DNA from: Micrococcales bacterium
GTDB lineage: Bacteria > Actinomycetota > Actinomycetes > Actinomycetales > Dermatophilaceae
Length of the DNA: 64,000 nucleotides
NCBI GenBank assembly: GCA_021287075.1
Contig: JAJTBD010000013.1
Span: forward strand, 1-64,000
Reading direction: 5' to 3'
Shown: positions 48,295-56,851 of the stretch, one piece after another
How the letters are laid out: every line of letters begins with the position of its first letter
Position numbering within the stretch: position 1 is the stretch's first letter
Program-made: the position numbers and the translations under genes
Notes under the pieces: generated by a model
What the model was told of the DNA's origin: nothing
The model's database searches: none
Seen by the model: the letters and a program-made list of their open reading frames with translations, nothing else

Positions 48295-49434
48295 TCAGCG
48301 GCTGGCGGGGGTGATGCCCAGGGAGCGGCCGGCCAGGCCGCGGGAGCGGGAGGCGAGCTGGCGGGCGATGCCGCGCAGCGCGACCGCGGCGGCGCTGTCG
48401 GGCTGCTCGAGCACGACCGGCCGGCCCTGGTCGCCGCCCTCGCGCAGGGTCGGGTCGAGGGGGATCTGCCCCAGCAGCGGCACCTCGGCGCCGATCGAGC
48501 GGGTCAGCGACTCGGCCACGGTCTGGCCGCCACCGGAGCCGAAGATCTCCTGCCGGGTGCCGTCGGGCAGCTCCAGCCAGGACATGTTCTCGATGACGCC
48601 GACGACCCGCTGGTGGGTCTGGAGGGCGATCGAGCCGGCCCGCTCGGCGACCTCGGCGGCCGCGGTCTGCGGGGTGGTGACCACGATGATCTCCGAGTTG
48701 GGGATCAGCTGGGCGACCGAGATCGCGATGTCGCCCGTGCCGGGCGGCAGGTCGAGCAGGAGGACGTCGAGGTCGCCCCAGAAGACATCGCCGAAGAACT
48801 GCTGGAGCGCCCGGTGGAGCATCGGGCCGCGCCAGACGACCGGCTGGTTGCCGGGCACGAACATGCCGATCGAGATGACCTTCACGTCGTGGGCGACCGG
48901 CGGCAGGATCATGTCGTCGACCTGCGTGGGCCGCTGCTCGACACCCAGCATGCGGGGGATGGAGAAGCCATAGACGTCGGCGTCGACGACGCCGACCTTC
49001 ATGCCCTGGGCGGCAAGCGCGGCGGCCAGGTTGGTGGTGACCGAGGACTTGCCGACGCCGCCCTTGCCCGAGGCCACGGCATACACCCGGGTCAGCGAGC
49101 CGGGCTTGGCAAAAGGGATCTCGCGCTCGGCGGCCCCGCCACGCAGCTGCTGGCGCAGGCCCGCGCGCTGCTCGTCGGACATCACGCCGAGGGTGACCTC
49201 GACGGAGGTGACGCCCTCGACCTTCTCCAGGGCGGCGGTGGTGTCGCGGCGCAGGGTGTCCTTCATGGGGCAGCCGGCGACGGTGAGCAGGATCGTGACG
49301 CTGGCCCGGCCGCTGTCGTCCACGGACGCGCCCTCGACCATGCCGAGCTCGGTGATCGGCTTGCGGATCTCGGGGTCGATGACCGTGGACAGGGCTGCGT
49401 GGAGCGTCTCGTCGCTCACCGGGGGCGTGGGCAT
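48295..49434 (-). CDS. mrp: Mrp/NBP35-family P-loop ATPase (Fe-S carrier)
   Basis: A 379-aa protein: N-terminal MIP18 domain (about residues 1-95) with a Cys in VAGCPMKDTL, then the ATPase with deviant Walker A SGKGGVGKSS, VDADVYG and LDLPPGTGD. Relatives carry Fe-S clusters to apo-proteins. The C-terminal CxxC that usually bridges a cluster in Mrp/ApbC is not visible: the ENMSWLELPDG segment lacks cysteines, so cluster binding may differ. TACCAT six bases before the ATG suggests a leaderless mRNA. Confidence 0.92.
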   Translation of the reverse strand: MPTPPVSDETLHAALSTVIDPEIRKPITELGMVEGASVDDSGRASVTILLTVAGCPMKDTLRRDTTAALEKVEGVTSVEVTLGVMSDEQRAGLRQQLRGGAAEREIPFAKPGSLTRVYAVASGKGGVGKSSVTTNLAAALAAQGMKVGVVDADVYGFSIPRMLGVEQRPTQVDDMILPPVAHDVKVISIGMFVPGNQPVVWRGPMLHRALQQFFGDVFWGDLDVLLLDLPPGTGDIAISVAQLIPNSEIIVVTTPQTAAAEVAERAGSIALQTHQRVVGVIENMSWLELPDGTRQEIFGSGGGQTVAESLTRSIGAEVPLLGQIPLDPTLREGGDQGRPVVLEQPDSAAAVALRGIARQLASRSRGLAGRSLGITPASR

Positions 49435-49440
49435 TCCCCC

Positions 49441-49446
49441 ATGGTA
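49441..49446 (-). promoter_or_regulatory. -10 element of leaderless mrp promoter
   Basis: TACCAT on the minus strand, six bases before the ATG. Confidence 0.5.
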
Positions 49447-49482
49447 GGTCGCGCCGCGAGGGGCCGATGCGGGCGGTGTCGC

Positions 49483-50031
49483 TCAGCCGCCTGCCGGGGG
49501 CTCCTCGCGCACGTCCTGCTCACGGGCCCGCACCTCGAGCCCGCGCTCCTCCATCTCCTCGAGCAGGGTGCGCAGCTCGGAGCGGACGAAGTCGCGGGTC
49601 GCGGTGTCGCGCAGGGCCAGCCGCAGCGCGGCCACCTCGCGCGTGAGGTACTCGGTGTCGGCGAGGTTGCGCTCATCGCGGCTGCGGTCCTGCTCCAGCG
49701 CCACCCGGTCGCGGTCGTCCTGACGGTTCTGCGCGAGCAGGATCAGCGGCGCGGCATACGACGCCTGGAGGCTGAGGATAAGGGTGAGCAGGGTGTAGTT
49801 GAGGGCGCGCGGGTCGAACTGGACGCTCTCGGGCATGAAGGTGTTCCACGCCAGCCAGGCGACGACGAAGATCGTCATCCAGATGAGGAAGACCGGCGTG
49901 CCCATGAAGCGGGCGAACTTCTCGGAGAGGACGCCGAAGGCCTCTCCGCTGAACATGGCCGGCCGGCGGATGAGCCGGCGGCGCGCCTCGCGCGGCTGGT
50001 CGAGCCGAGGGGTGTTCCTGCGCTCAGCCAT
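49483..50031 (-). CDS. DUF1003 membrane protein
   Basis: A 182-aa protein with two membrane helices (about residues 45-68 and 82-103) and a C-terminal charged coiled coil with ALEQDRSRDERNLADTEYLTREVAALR. The core SEKFARFMGTPVFLIWMTIFVVAWLAWN is the DUF1003 hallmark. Its ATG lies 8 bp inside the end of the MgtE-domain gene, so the pair is coupled, as in mycobacteria (Rv1232c-Rv1231c). The function is unknown; a cation-linked role is guessed from the partner. Confidence 0.88.
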   Translation of the reverse strand: MAERRNTPRLDQPREARRRLIRRPAMFSGEAFGVLSEKFARFMGTPVFLIWMTIFVVAWLAWNTFMPESVQFDPRALNYTLLTLILSLQASYAAPLILLAQNRQDDRDRVALEQDRSRDERNLADTEYLTREVAALRLALRDTATRDFVRSELRTLLEEMEERGLEVRAREQDVREEPPAGG

Positions 50032-51301
50032 GGGTCACCTCGTGCCTCTCCTCGCGCCAGTCCTCGGGGAGGATGTGGTCGAGCACGTCGTCGACGGTGA
50101 CCGCGCCCAGCAGGTGTCCCTCGTCGTCGACGACCGGCATCGAGACGAGGTTGTAGGTCGCGAAGCGCCGGGTGATCTCGCCCAGGGGCGCCTCCGGGGG
50201 GAGGGCGTCGACGTCCTTGTCGAGAATGCCGCCGACCGCGTTGTGCGGGGGCTCGCGCAGCAGGCGCTGGATGTGGACCATGCCGAGATAGCGGCCGGTC
50301 GGGGTCTCCAGCGGTGCGCGGCAGATGAAGACCACCGTCGCCAGCGCGGTGGGCAGCTCCTCCTGCCGCACGACGGCCAGGGCCTCGGCGATCGTGGCCT
50401 CCGGGCCGAGGACGACCGGCTCAGAGGTCATCAGGCCACCGGCGGTGTTCTCGTCATAGGTCAGCAGGCGCCGCAGGTCGGCCGCCTCGTCGGGCTCCAT
50501 CTCGGCCAGGAGCTCCTCCTGGGCCTCCGGTGTCAGCTCCGAGAGGAGGTCGGCGGCGTCGTCGGGCTGCATCGCCTCGAGGACGTCGGCGGCGCGCTCG
50601 CGCTGGAGGTGCCCGAGGATCTCGATCTGGTCCTCCTCCGGCAGCTCCTCGAGCACGTCGGCGAGCTTGTCGTCGGCCAGCGCCTCGACGACCTCGCGCC
50701 GACGCTTGTCGGGCAGGTCCTTGATCGCCTCGGCGAGGTCGGCCGCCTTGAGGTCCTCGTAGGTCTCGAGCAGCCGGGCCGCGCTCTGGGCGTCGCCGCT
50801 CTCGTGCAGGCCGGTCACGTCCTCGATGGGCACCACGGTGGTGGCGCCGCGGCGGCGCGAGAGCCGGGAGAGAGTGCCGGTGGCGGGCCTGCCCTCGCGC
50901 ACGAAGACCTTGGTGGCGGCCCAGTCGCGGGTGCGCTCGCGCTCGATCGCGAGGTCCTCGACCGTGCCCTCCTGCTCGGCGCCCTCGGCGCGCCAGCGGA
51001 TCGGCCGCTCCAGCAGCTCGGCGAGCGCCAGGGTCTCGGAGTGGCGCTGCTCGAAGCGGCGCATGTTGACCAGCCCTGTAGTGATGACCTGGCCGCCGTC
51101 GACGGAGGTCACCCGCGTCATGGGGACGAAGACCCGACGCCGCCCGGGCACCTCGACGACCAGCCCGATCACGCGTGGGCGGGCCCGGCGGGCCGAGAAG
51201 GTGAGCACGACATCGCGCACGCGGCCGACCTGGTCGCCGAGCGGGTCGAACACGCTCAGCCCGGCCAGACGGGCGACATAGACGCGGGAGGGGGTGCTCA
51301 C
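50024..51301 (-). CDS. Soluble MgtE N-domain/CBS protein with PRC-barrel
   Basis: A 425-aa protein: PRC-barrel-like N-terminus (GDQVGRVRDVVLTF...), MgtE intracellular N domain (helical repeats LETYEDLKAADLAEAIKDLP...LEELPEEDQIEILGHL), then two CBS domains ending in LVSMPVVDDEGHLLGAVTVDDVLDHILPEDW. In MgtE these parts form the cytosolic Mg2+ sensor, but the membrane channel domain is entirely missing. It therefore cannot transport alone and may sense Mg2+ or nucleotides for the coupled DUF1003 protein. Start GTG 51301, TAGCCT eight bases upstream. Confidence 0.85.
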   Translation of the reverse strand: MSTPSRVYVARLAGLSVFDPLGDQVGRVRDVVLTFSARRARPRVIGLVVEVPGRRRVFVPMTRVTSVDGGQVITTGLVNMRRFEQRHSETLALAELLERPIRWRAEGAEQEGTVEDLAIERERTRDWAATKVFVREGRPATGTLSRLSRRRGATTVVPIEDVTGLHESGDAQSAARLLETYEDLKAADLAEAIKDLPDKRRREVVEALADDKLADVLEELPEEDQIEILGHLQRERAADVLEAMQPDDAADLLSELTPEAQEELLAEMEPDEAADLRRLLTYDENTAGGLMTSEPVVLGPEATIAEALAVVRQEELPTALATVVFICRAPLETPTGRYLGMVHIQRLLREPPHNAVGGILDKDVDALPPEAPLGEITRRFATYNLVSMPVVDDEGHLLGAVTVDDVLDHILPEDWREERHEVTHG

Positions 51302-51389
51302 GAGGCCCAAGGCTAACCCTGCCGGCGTATGCCGTGTGTTCACCTCGCGGGGGCCGTCGGCTGTCGGACCCCGCTGGCAGACTTGGACC

Positions 51390-52106
51390 ATGACGACACA
51401 GGTGCTGCTGGTCCCCGGTTTCTGGCTCGGCGCGTGGGCGTGGGACGAGGTCGCCTCCCATCTGCGCGACCGCGGCCTCGACGTCACCGCGCTGACCCTG
51501 CCCGGCCTCGAGCCCGGCTCCGATCCGTCGGCGACCCTCGCCGACCAGGCCGACGCGATCGAGGCCGCCATCGACCCGGCCGCCGAGCGCGTGGTGCTGG
51601 TGGTGCACAGCGGGGCGACCGTGCCGGGGTGCCTTGCCGTGGACCGCGATCCGGCGCGCTTCGCGCGGGTGGTCTATGTCGACACCGCGCCCGTGGTCGA
51701 CGGCTTCGCGGTCGGTCCCGACCACACCGGCGAGGTGCTGCGGCTGGAGGAGGTGTGGGAGGAGGAGCTCGGGCAGGGCTCGATGCGCGACCTGACCGAC
51801 GAGCAGCTGGCGACCTTCCGCGAGCGGGCCGTGCCTCAGCCGGGGGCGACCGTCCACGAGCCGGTGCGCCTGGCCAGTGACGAGCGGCTCGCGGTGCCGG
51901 GCACGGTGATCTGCACGGCCTTCCCCGCCTCCGACTACCAGTCCTATGCCGAGCAGGGCGCGCCTTTCCTCGCCGGTCTGCTCGCCTATGACCGCCTCGA
52001 CCTCGTCGACCTGCCCACCGGGCACTGGCCCATGTGGTCGCGTCCGGCCGAGCTCGCCGACCTCATCGGCGAGGCCGCCCACGGCGCCACCCCGCCCGGC
52101 GCCTGA
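51390..52106 (+). CDS. Alpha/beta-fold hydrolase
   Basis: A 238-aa hydrolase. Oxyanion region VLLVPGFWLGAWAWDEV, nucleophile elbow VVHSGATV (Ser in HSG, replacing the usual GxSxG) and C-terminal His in PTGHWPMW. The pattern resembles small esterases of the RsbQ/MenH-like group found in actinobacteria. No substrate can be given. It stands alone between the MgtE-type gene (divergent) and the lyase pair. Confidence 0.82.
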   Translation: MTTQVLLVPGFWLGAWAWDEVASHLRDRGLDVTALTLPGLEPGSDPSATLADQADAIEAAIDPAAERVVLVVHSGATVPGCLAVDRDPARFARVVYVDTAPVVDGFAVGPDHTGEVLRLEEVWEEELGQGSMRDLTDEQLATFRERAVPQPGATVHEPVRLASDERLAVPGTVICTAFPASDYQSYAEQGAPFLAGLLAYDRLDLVDLPTGHWPMWSRPAELADLIGEAAHGATPPGA

Positions 52107-52240
52107 GACGTCGCCAGGGGCCGAGGGTGAGCGCGGTCATAACGGCGGTGTGATGCCCGCTGGTACGTTCGCGGCGGACCAGCCGCGCGGCATACCGGCT
52201 GGAGCATGCCCCCCACCCGCACGCCAACGAGAGGCACCAG

Positions 52241-53332
52241 ATGCGCAGCGCCAAGGACTTCTTCCGCCCCCTCGCCGTCGGGGCTCCGACGCCCGTCACC
52301 GAGGTGCCGGCCCGGCCGAGCCGGATGATCCACTTCTTCGACCCGAGCAACGAGAAGATGGCGGCGAAGATCCCGGCCATGGTCGGCAAGGTCGACGTGC
52401 TCCTGGGCAACCTCGAGGACGCCGTCAAAGCCGACAAGAAGGAGGCCGCCCGCGCCGGCCTGGTGCAGATCGCCAAGTCCACCGACTTCGGCGAGGAGAC
52501 CCAGCTGTGGACGCGGGTCAACGCCCTCGACAGCCCGTGGGTGCTCGATGACCTGATCACGCTGGTCACCGAGATCGGCGACAAGCTCGACGTCATCATG
52601 ATCCCCAAGGTCCAGGGCCCCGAGGACATCCACTATGTCGACCGCATCCTCGCCCAGCTCGAGGCCCGCGCCGGCCTCGACCGCCCGCTGCTCGTCCACG
52701 CCATCCTCGAGACCGCGCGCGGCGTGGCCAATGTCGAAGCCATCGCCGGCGCCAGCCCGCGCATGCAGGGCATCTCGCTCGGCCCGGCCGACCTCGCCGC
52801 CGACCGCCGCATGAAGACCACCCGCGTCGGTGGCGGCCACCCCGGCTATCTCGTGCGCCAGGACCCGCCCAGGAACGACGCGGGGGAGTCCGACATCAAC
52901 GGCGAGCGGGCGATCTACCAGCAGGACCTGTGGCACTACACGGTCGCCCGCATGGTCGACGCCTGCGCGATGCACGGGATCTTCCCCTACTACGGCCCCT
53001 TCGGTGACATCAAGGATGTCGTGGCCTGCGAGGACCAGTTCCGCAACGCCTTCCTGCTCGGCTGCGTCGGCACCTGGTCGCTGCACCCGGTGCAGATCGA
53101 CATCGCCAAGAAGGTCTTCTCGCCGTCGGCCGAGGACGTCGCCCACGCCCGCCGCGTCAAGGAGGCCATGGGCGATGGCACCGGTGCCGTCATGCTCGAC
53201 GGCAAGATGGAGGACGACGCCAGCCTCAAGCAATGCCTGGTGATCCTCGAGCTCGCCGAGCGCCTGTCCAAGAACGACCCCGAGCTCGCCGAGCTGTATG
53301 CCGCGAAGCCCCAGACGGAGGAGAGCAAGTGA
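52241..53332 (+). CDS. HpcH/HpaI-family lyase, malyl-CoA lyase-like
   Basis: A 363-aa CitE-superfamily TIM-barrel lyase. Metal and substrate motifs are [43 protein letters not shown] and [15 protein letters not shown]. The long form with a [21 protein letters not shown] insert and C-terminal lid resembles L-malyl-CoA/beta-methylmalyl-CoA lyases that cleave to glyoxylate and acetyl- or propionyl-CoA. Its stop overlaps the second lyase gene (GTGA). Exact substrate is inferred from the long form and pairing. Confidence 0.75.
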   Translation: MRSAKDFFRPLAVGAPTPVTEVPARPSRMIHFFDPSNEKMAAKIPAMVGKVDVLLGNLEDAVKADKKEAARAGLVQIAKSTDFGEETQLWTRVNALDSPWVLDDLITLVTEIGDKLDVIMIPKVQGPEDIHYVDRILAQLEARAGLDRPLLVHAILETARGVANVEAIAGASPRMQGISLGPADLAADRRMKTTRVGGGHPGYLVRQDPPRNDAGESDINGERAIYQQDLWHYTVARMVDACAMHGIFPYYGPFGDIKDVVACEDQFRNAFLLGCVGTWSLHPVQIDIAKKVFSPSAEDVAHARRVKEAMGDGTGAVMLDGKMEDDASLKQCLVILELAERLSKNDPELAELYAAKPQTEESK

Positions 53333-54231
53333 CCCAGCAGGCCCCCACCGCGGAGCAGATCGCCTTCCGCCCGCGCCGGTCCGTCCTCTATATGCCCAGC
53401 TCCAACGAGCGGGCCCTGGAGAAGGCCAAGACCCTGCCGGTCGACGGTCTCATCCTCGACCTCGAGGACGCCGTCGCTCCCGATGCCAAGGAGGGTGCAC
53501 GCGAGAACGCCTGTGCCGCAGCGGCATCCGGCGAATACGGCAAGCGTGAGATCACGATCCGCATCAACGGCATCGGCACCCAGTGGCACGAGGCCGACAT
53601 GGCCGCGGCCGCCAAGGCCGGCCCCGACGGCATCGTCGTGCCCAAGGTCAACAGCGCCGAGGAGGTCCGCCAGCTGGTCGAGGCGATGGTCGCCGGCGGC
53701 GCCCCCGACAAGACCCGGCTGTGGGCGATGGTCGAGACGCCCGAGGCCATCTTCAACGTCCGCGAGATCGCGGCGGCCTCCGACCGGCTCGCGGTCCTGG
53801 TCATGGGCACCAACGACCTCGTCAAGGAGCTGCGCGCCGACCACGTGCCGGGCCGCGGCCCGCTCGTGACCGCCCTCCAGCTCTCGCTGCTGGCCGCCCG
53901 AGAGTCGGGGGTCGCGATCCTCGACGGCGTCTACAACAACGTCAAGGACGCCGACGGTTTCCTCGCCGAGTGCGAGCAGGGCCGCGACTACGGCTTCGAC
54001 GGCAAGACGCTCATCCACCCCGGCCAGGTCGAGGTGTGCAACACCACCTTCGCGCCGTCGCCTGAGGCGGTCGCCGACGCCGAGGGCATCCTCCGGGCGT
54101 GGGAGGACGGCAAGGGCTCGGGCGTGGTGACCTACAACGGCAAGATGATCGAGAATCTCCACGTCGAGACGGCCCAGCGGGTGCTCGAGTCGGCCCGTCG
54201 GATCGCCGAGCTGCAGGCCGACCAGGCCTGA
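53329..54231 (+). CDS. HpcH/HpaI-family lyase, CitE/malyl-CoA thioesterase-like
   Basis: A 300-aa short CitE-type protein: [67 protein letters not shown] and [16 protein letters not shown]. Paired long and short forms recall the Mcl1 lyase and Mcl2 (3S)-malyl-CoA thioesterase of the ethylmalonyl-CoA pathway. No citrate lyase alpha or acyl-carrier subunits are present, so a citrate lyase role is unlikely. GTG at 53329 overlaps the upstream stop. Confidence 0.75.
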   Translation: MTQQAPTAEQIAFRPRRSVLYMPSSNERALEKAKTLPVDGLILDLEDAVAPDAKEGARENACAAAASGEYGKREITIRINGIGTQWHEADMAAAAKAGPDGIVVPKVNSAEEVRQLVEAMVAGGAPDKTRLWAMVETPEAIFNVREIAAASDRLAVLVMGTNDLVKELRADHVPGRGPLVTALQLSLLAARESGVAILDGVYNNVKDADGFLAECEQGRDYGFDGKTLIHPGQVEVCNTTFAPSPEAVADAEGILRAWEDGKGSGVVTYNGKMIENLHVETAQRVLESARRIAELQADQA

Positions 54232-54341
54232 CCGACCCAGCCCGGGTCTGGTGTGACCAGTGGGGCTGATGGGGCGCCTCGTGCCCAGACTGTGACAGGG
54301 CTTGCCTGTCCGATGTGCCGGATTCTCCCGCCCCGCGATCG

Positions 54342-54347
54342 TATGAT
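54342..54347 (+). promoter_or_regulatory. -10 element for the L,D-transpeptidase gene
   Basis: TATGAT, the best consensus -10 in the window. It implies a 5' leader of about 105 nt. GTGTCA at 54354-54359 can pair with TGACAC at 54433-54438, so the leader may be folded. Confidence 0.5.
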
Positions 54348-54459
54348 TTTCACGTGTCATCGGACGCAACCTTTTGACCGCGTGGATGCATCAAGAGGGT
54401 GTCGTCGCCAAACATCAGGGGGAGGCGGCGCCTGACACACCGACCGTTTGGAGGAGACC

Positions 54460-55155
54460 ATGGAACTGACCCGCCGTGCAGCTATCCAGTCCGTTGCGGC
54501 TGCCACCGTCGCCGGAGGTGTCTCCCTCGCCGGGGCCACGTCCGCCCAGGCCGCGTTCGCCACGCTGAAGCCCGGGATGAAGAGCGCGGCCGTGCGTGAC
54601 CTGCAGATCCGCCTGGCCCGTCTCGGCTACTGGCTCGGTGCTGCCGACAGCGCCTACGGTCACCTGACCACCCAGGCGGTCATGGCCATCCAGGGTGCCG
54701 CGGGCGTGGCCCGTGACGGCATCTGCGGCCCCGTCACCTGGTCCAAGGTCGTGGCCGGTGTGCGGCCGACCGCCCGGAGCCGGTCCGGCAAGGTGATCGA
54801 GGTCGACAAGTACCGCCAGATCATCAAGTTCGTGGTCAACGGCCGGCTCTACATCACGATCCACACCAGCACCGGCTCGAACCAGCGCTACTACTCGGGT
54901 GGCGCGTGGCACACCGCCTACACCCCGACGGGCCACTTCCGCGTCTTCCGCCAGGTCAACGCCTGGGACAAGTCCCCGCTCGGCGAGCTCTACCGCCCGA
55001 AGTACTACTACGGCGGCTATGCCATCCACGGGTCGCTGTCCATCCCGGGCTACCCGGCCTCGCACGGCTGCTGCCGCGTGAGCACCGGTGCGATGAACCT
55101 CTTCTGGGGCACGTCCTACCCGATCCAGATCGGCACCGCGGTCTGGGTCTACTGA
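54460..55155 (+). CDS. Tat-exported L,D-transpeptidase with peptidoglycan-binding domain
   Basis: A 231-aa secreted wall enzyme. The N-terminus LTRRAAIQSVAAATVAGGVS...AQA looks like a twin-arginine signal with AxA cleavage near residue 31. A peptidoglycan-binding helical domain (VRDLQIRLARLGYW...) spans about 40-90, then a YkuD domain with H190 and S201-H202-G203-C204-C205-R206, the HxnSHGCxR active site. It makes 3-3 or lipoprotein cross-links in peptidoglycan. GGAGGAG before the ATG is a strong ribosome binding site. TatB is encoded in the window. Confidence 0.88.
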   Translation: MELTRRAAIQSVAAATVAGGVSLAGATSAQAAFATLKPGMKSAAVRDLQIRLARLGYWLGAADSAYGHLTTQAVMAIQGAAGVARDGICGPVTWSKVVAGVRPTARSRSGKVIEVDKYRQIIKFVVNGRLYITIHTSTGSNQRYYSGGAWHTAYTPTGHFRVFRQVNAWDKSPLGELYRPKYYYGGYAIHGSLSIPGYPASHGCCRVSTGAMNLFWGTSYPIQIGTAVWVY

Positions 55156-55177
55156 CCACCGGCCCTCGGCCACCTCA

Positions 55178-55210
55178 GCGGGCCCCGCGACCCCTGGTCG
55201 CGGGGCCCGC
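55178..55210 (+). terminator. Terminator of the L,D-transpeptidase gene
   Basis: Perfect 15-bp stem (GCGGGCCCCGCGACC) with a 3-nt loop. Confidence 0.85.
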
Positions 55211-55293
55211 TGCTGTCTGGGGTCTCGATGCTGTGCGGGCGCGGCCCGTCGCTGAGCGGGGGCTTGATGCTGTGTGGGCGCGGCCGTCCCGAT

Positions 55294-55323
55294 TTGTGGG
55301 CTGGGCCCGGTCCGCGGGACAAT
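55294..55323 (+). promoter_or_regulatory. Candidate promoter for the 31-codon gene
   Basis: TTGTGG (55294-55299), 18-bp spacer, GACAAT (55318-55323). The start codon follows about 60 nt after the expected transcription start. A 39-bp-period imperfect repeat (gatgctgtg at 55227 and 55266) lies upstream. Confidence 0.45.
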
Positions 55324-55389
55324 GGAAGCGGTGTCACAACGGAGTGCCCGCACCAATCCGCACCCAAGACACAAAGTGAGTGATCAGAC

Positions 55390-55485
55390 ATGCGCTCCAT
55401 GCGCTCCTTCGCCCGCGCCCTCGACTCCTGGACGCTCTACGCGTTCAATGCGGAGCCCATCTGGGTCTACCGCCGTCAGGGCTGA
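55390..55485 (+). CDS. Putative small protein (31 aa)
   Basis: An unrecognised 31-residue ORF, beginning MRSMRSFARALDSW and ending in PIWVYRRQG. It is basic and rich in aromatic residues (three Tyr or Trp pairs), with no signal peptide and too short for a membrane span. It has its own candidate promoter upstream and a good terminator 14 bp after its stop, in a 620-bp gap otherwise free of genes. The ribosome binding site is weak (GTGAGTG). It may encode a small regulatory or stress peptide, a stalling peptide, or the transcript may act as an RNA. Confidence 0.5.
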   Translation: MRSMRSFARALDSWTLYAFNAEPIWVYRRQG

Positions 55486-55499
55486 GCACACGACAACAC

Positions 55500-55530
55500 T
55501 GGCCCCCGTCCTCCCTTGAGGCGGGGGCCA
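55500..55530 (+). terminator. Terminator after the 31-codon ORF
   Basis: Stem of 9+4 bp with a one-base bulge (TGGCCCCCG and CGGGGGCCA) and CCTT loop. Confidence 0.75.
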
Positions 55531-55561
55531 GCGGCATGTCCGGGCTCCGCTGCCCGGCCCA

Positions 55562-55765
55562 CAGTGGTCGTCCAGCCCAAAGTGGTCTTCCGGCCGCCGT
55601 CCGACGCGTCCCGCCAGCAAGAAGTGGTCACCACACCGCCATCGGCGGCGCCCTGACGACCACATTCCTGCGTGGATGGCACTGTCGCGGCCACTTCCGG
55701 GTGTCGATGGTGCTCTCGCAGCCACTTCCGGGTGTCGATGGTGCTCTCGCAGCCACTTTCCTGCT
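55562..55765. other. Noncoding cluster of AAGTGGTC-like words in both orientations
   Basis: In a gene-free stretch, seven words related to AAGTGGTC or its complement occur near 55562, 55579, 55619, 55656, 55690, 55721 and 55752. The last three are in 31-bp tandem repeats. No ORF is convincing here. Confidence 0.6.
55690..55761. repeat. 31-bp tandem repeat (2 copies plus partial)
   Basis: GCCACTTCCGGGTGTCGATG-type units start at 55690 and 55721, identical over 31 bp, with a third partial unit from 55752. They end just downstream of the RIO kinase stop. Confidence 0.9.
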
Positions 55766-55775
55766 CCGACGGCGC

Positions 55776-56621
55776 TCACCACCGGCGGGTCGCCGCGGCG
55801 ACGGCGTCGCCGACCAGCACCCCCTCGTCGACCGGCAGGCCTCGAGCGGTGAACCAGCGCGCCATCACACTGGCGTCGCGGGTCAGATAGTCCATCCCCT
55901 GGGGGTTGCCGATGACATCGACCACCTGCGGCCAGTCGATGACCACGATCCGCTCGTCGTGCACGAGCACGTTGTAGGGCGAGAGGTCACCGTGGGCCCA
56001 GCCCTCCTCGGCCAGGCGCAGGATGACCTCGCGCACCTGCTCGAACAGCTGGGCGAGGACGTCCCGGCCCGGACGGGTGGCGGCCAGCCGCGGCGCGCCG
56101 ACCCCGTCGGAGCCGACGAACTCCATGAGCATCTCCCGGCCGTCCAGCTGCACCGGATAGGGGACCGGCAGGCCGATCTCCCACATGCGGCCCAGGGCCG
56201 CGAACTCCGCGCCCGCCCACTGAGCAGAGACGAGCTCGCGGCCAAAACCGGTGCGCCGGGCCATCGCCCGCGTCTCCCGTGAGCGCCGCACCCGCCGACC
56301 CTCGAGATAGCCGGCGTCGCGGTGGAAGAGCCGGTGGTCGCCGGTCCGGAAGCGTTTGGCCGCCATGACGACATCGCGGTCGTCGCGCCCGGGCACCCAG
56401 CGCCGGACGAGGTGGACATCGGCCTCCTTGCCGGACTTGAGCACGCCGAGGTCGGCGTCGACAGCGCCTAGCTCCGTCACGACCCAGTCGGGGCGTGGGC
56501 CGGGGCCGTGGCCGGCGGCATCCCAGGTCGACCAGCGCTCACCCTCCGGGGGCCGGTCCGGATGGCTGTCAAAGCTGTGGCTGTCAGTCGCGGAGCGGTC
56601 CTGCTCCGAGTGGTTGTGCAT
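55776..56621 (-). CDS. RIO1-like serine protein kinase
   Basis: A 281-aa atypical kinase. The glycine-rich loop is replaced by LKSGKEADVHLVRR, the lysine lies in AAKRF, the catalytic loop is EEGWAHGDLSPYNVLV and the metal motif VIDWPQ, all RIO hallmarks. The N-terminus is His/Asp/Ser-rich and probably disordered. Bacterial RIO kinases have no settled substrates; archaeal and eukaryotic ones act in ribosome maturation. ATG at 56621 has GGAG ten bases upstream; a further upstream start is possible. Confidence 0.85.
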   Translation of the reverse strand: MHNHSEQDRSATDSHSFDSHPDRPPEGERWSTWDAAGHGPGPRPDWVVTELGAVDADLGVLKSGKEADVHLVRRWVPGRDDRDVVMAAKRFRTGDHRLFHRDAGYLEGRRVRRSRETRAMARRTGFGRELVSAQWAGAEFAALGRMWEIGLPVPYPVQLDGREMLMEFVGSDGVGAPRLAATRPGRDVLAQLFEQVREVILRLAEEGWAHGDLSPYNVLVHDERIVVIDWPQVVDVIGNPQGMDYLTRDASVMARWFTARGLPVDEGVLVGDAVAAATRRW

Positions 56622-56851
56622 GATGGATCTCCGTGTGTGCGAAGGGAACTGGGGACGCAAGAGCGCCCAGGACAGTCATCTGCATGTCGCACCTCCACGG
56701 AGTCGGGCCCGGCGGTATGCCGTGCTGGCAGCGATGCTCGCATCTCGCGGACGCCGCGCGCACCCGGTTTTTCTCGCGCAGCGGCCTCCCACGGGCCGCT
56801 CCGCTGTGGCAGGGTCGTCCTACCTGCCACGCACCACCTAAGGGGATCCCC

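Noticed and set aside
48259..50100. Plus-strand open frame of about 610 codons opposite mrp and DUF1003
   Set aside because: Composition is that of an antisense shadow; the minus-strand genes have clear motifs.
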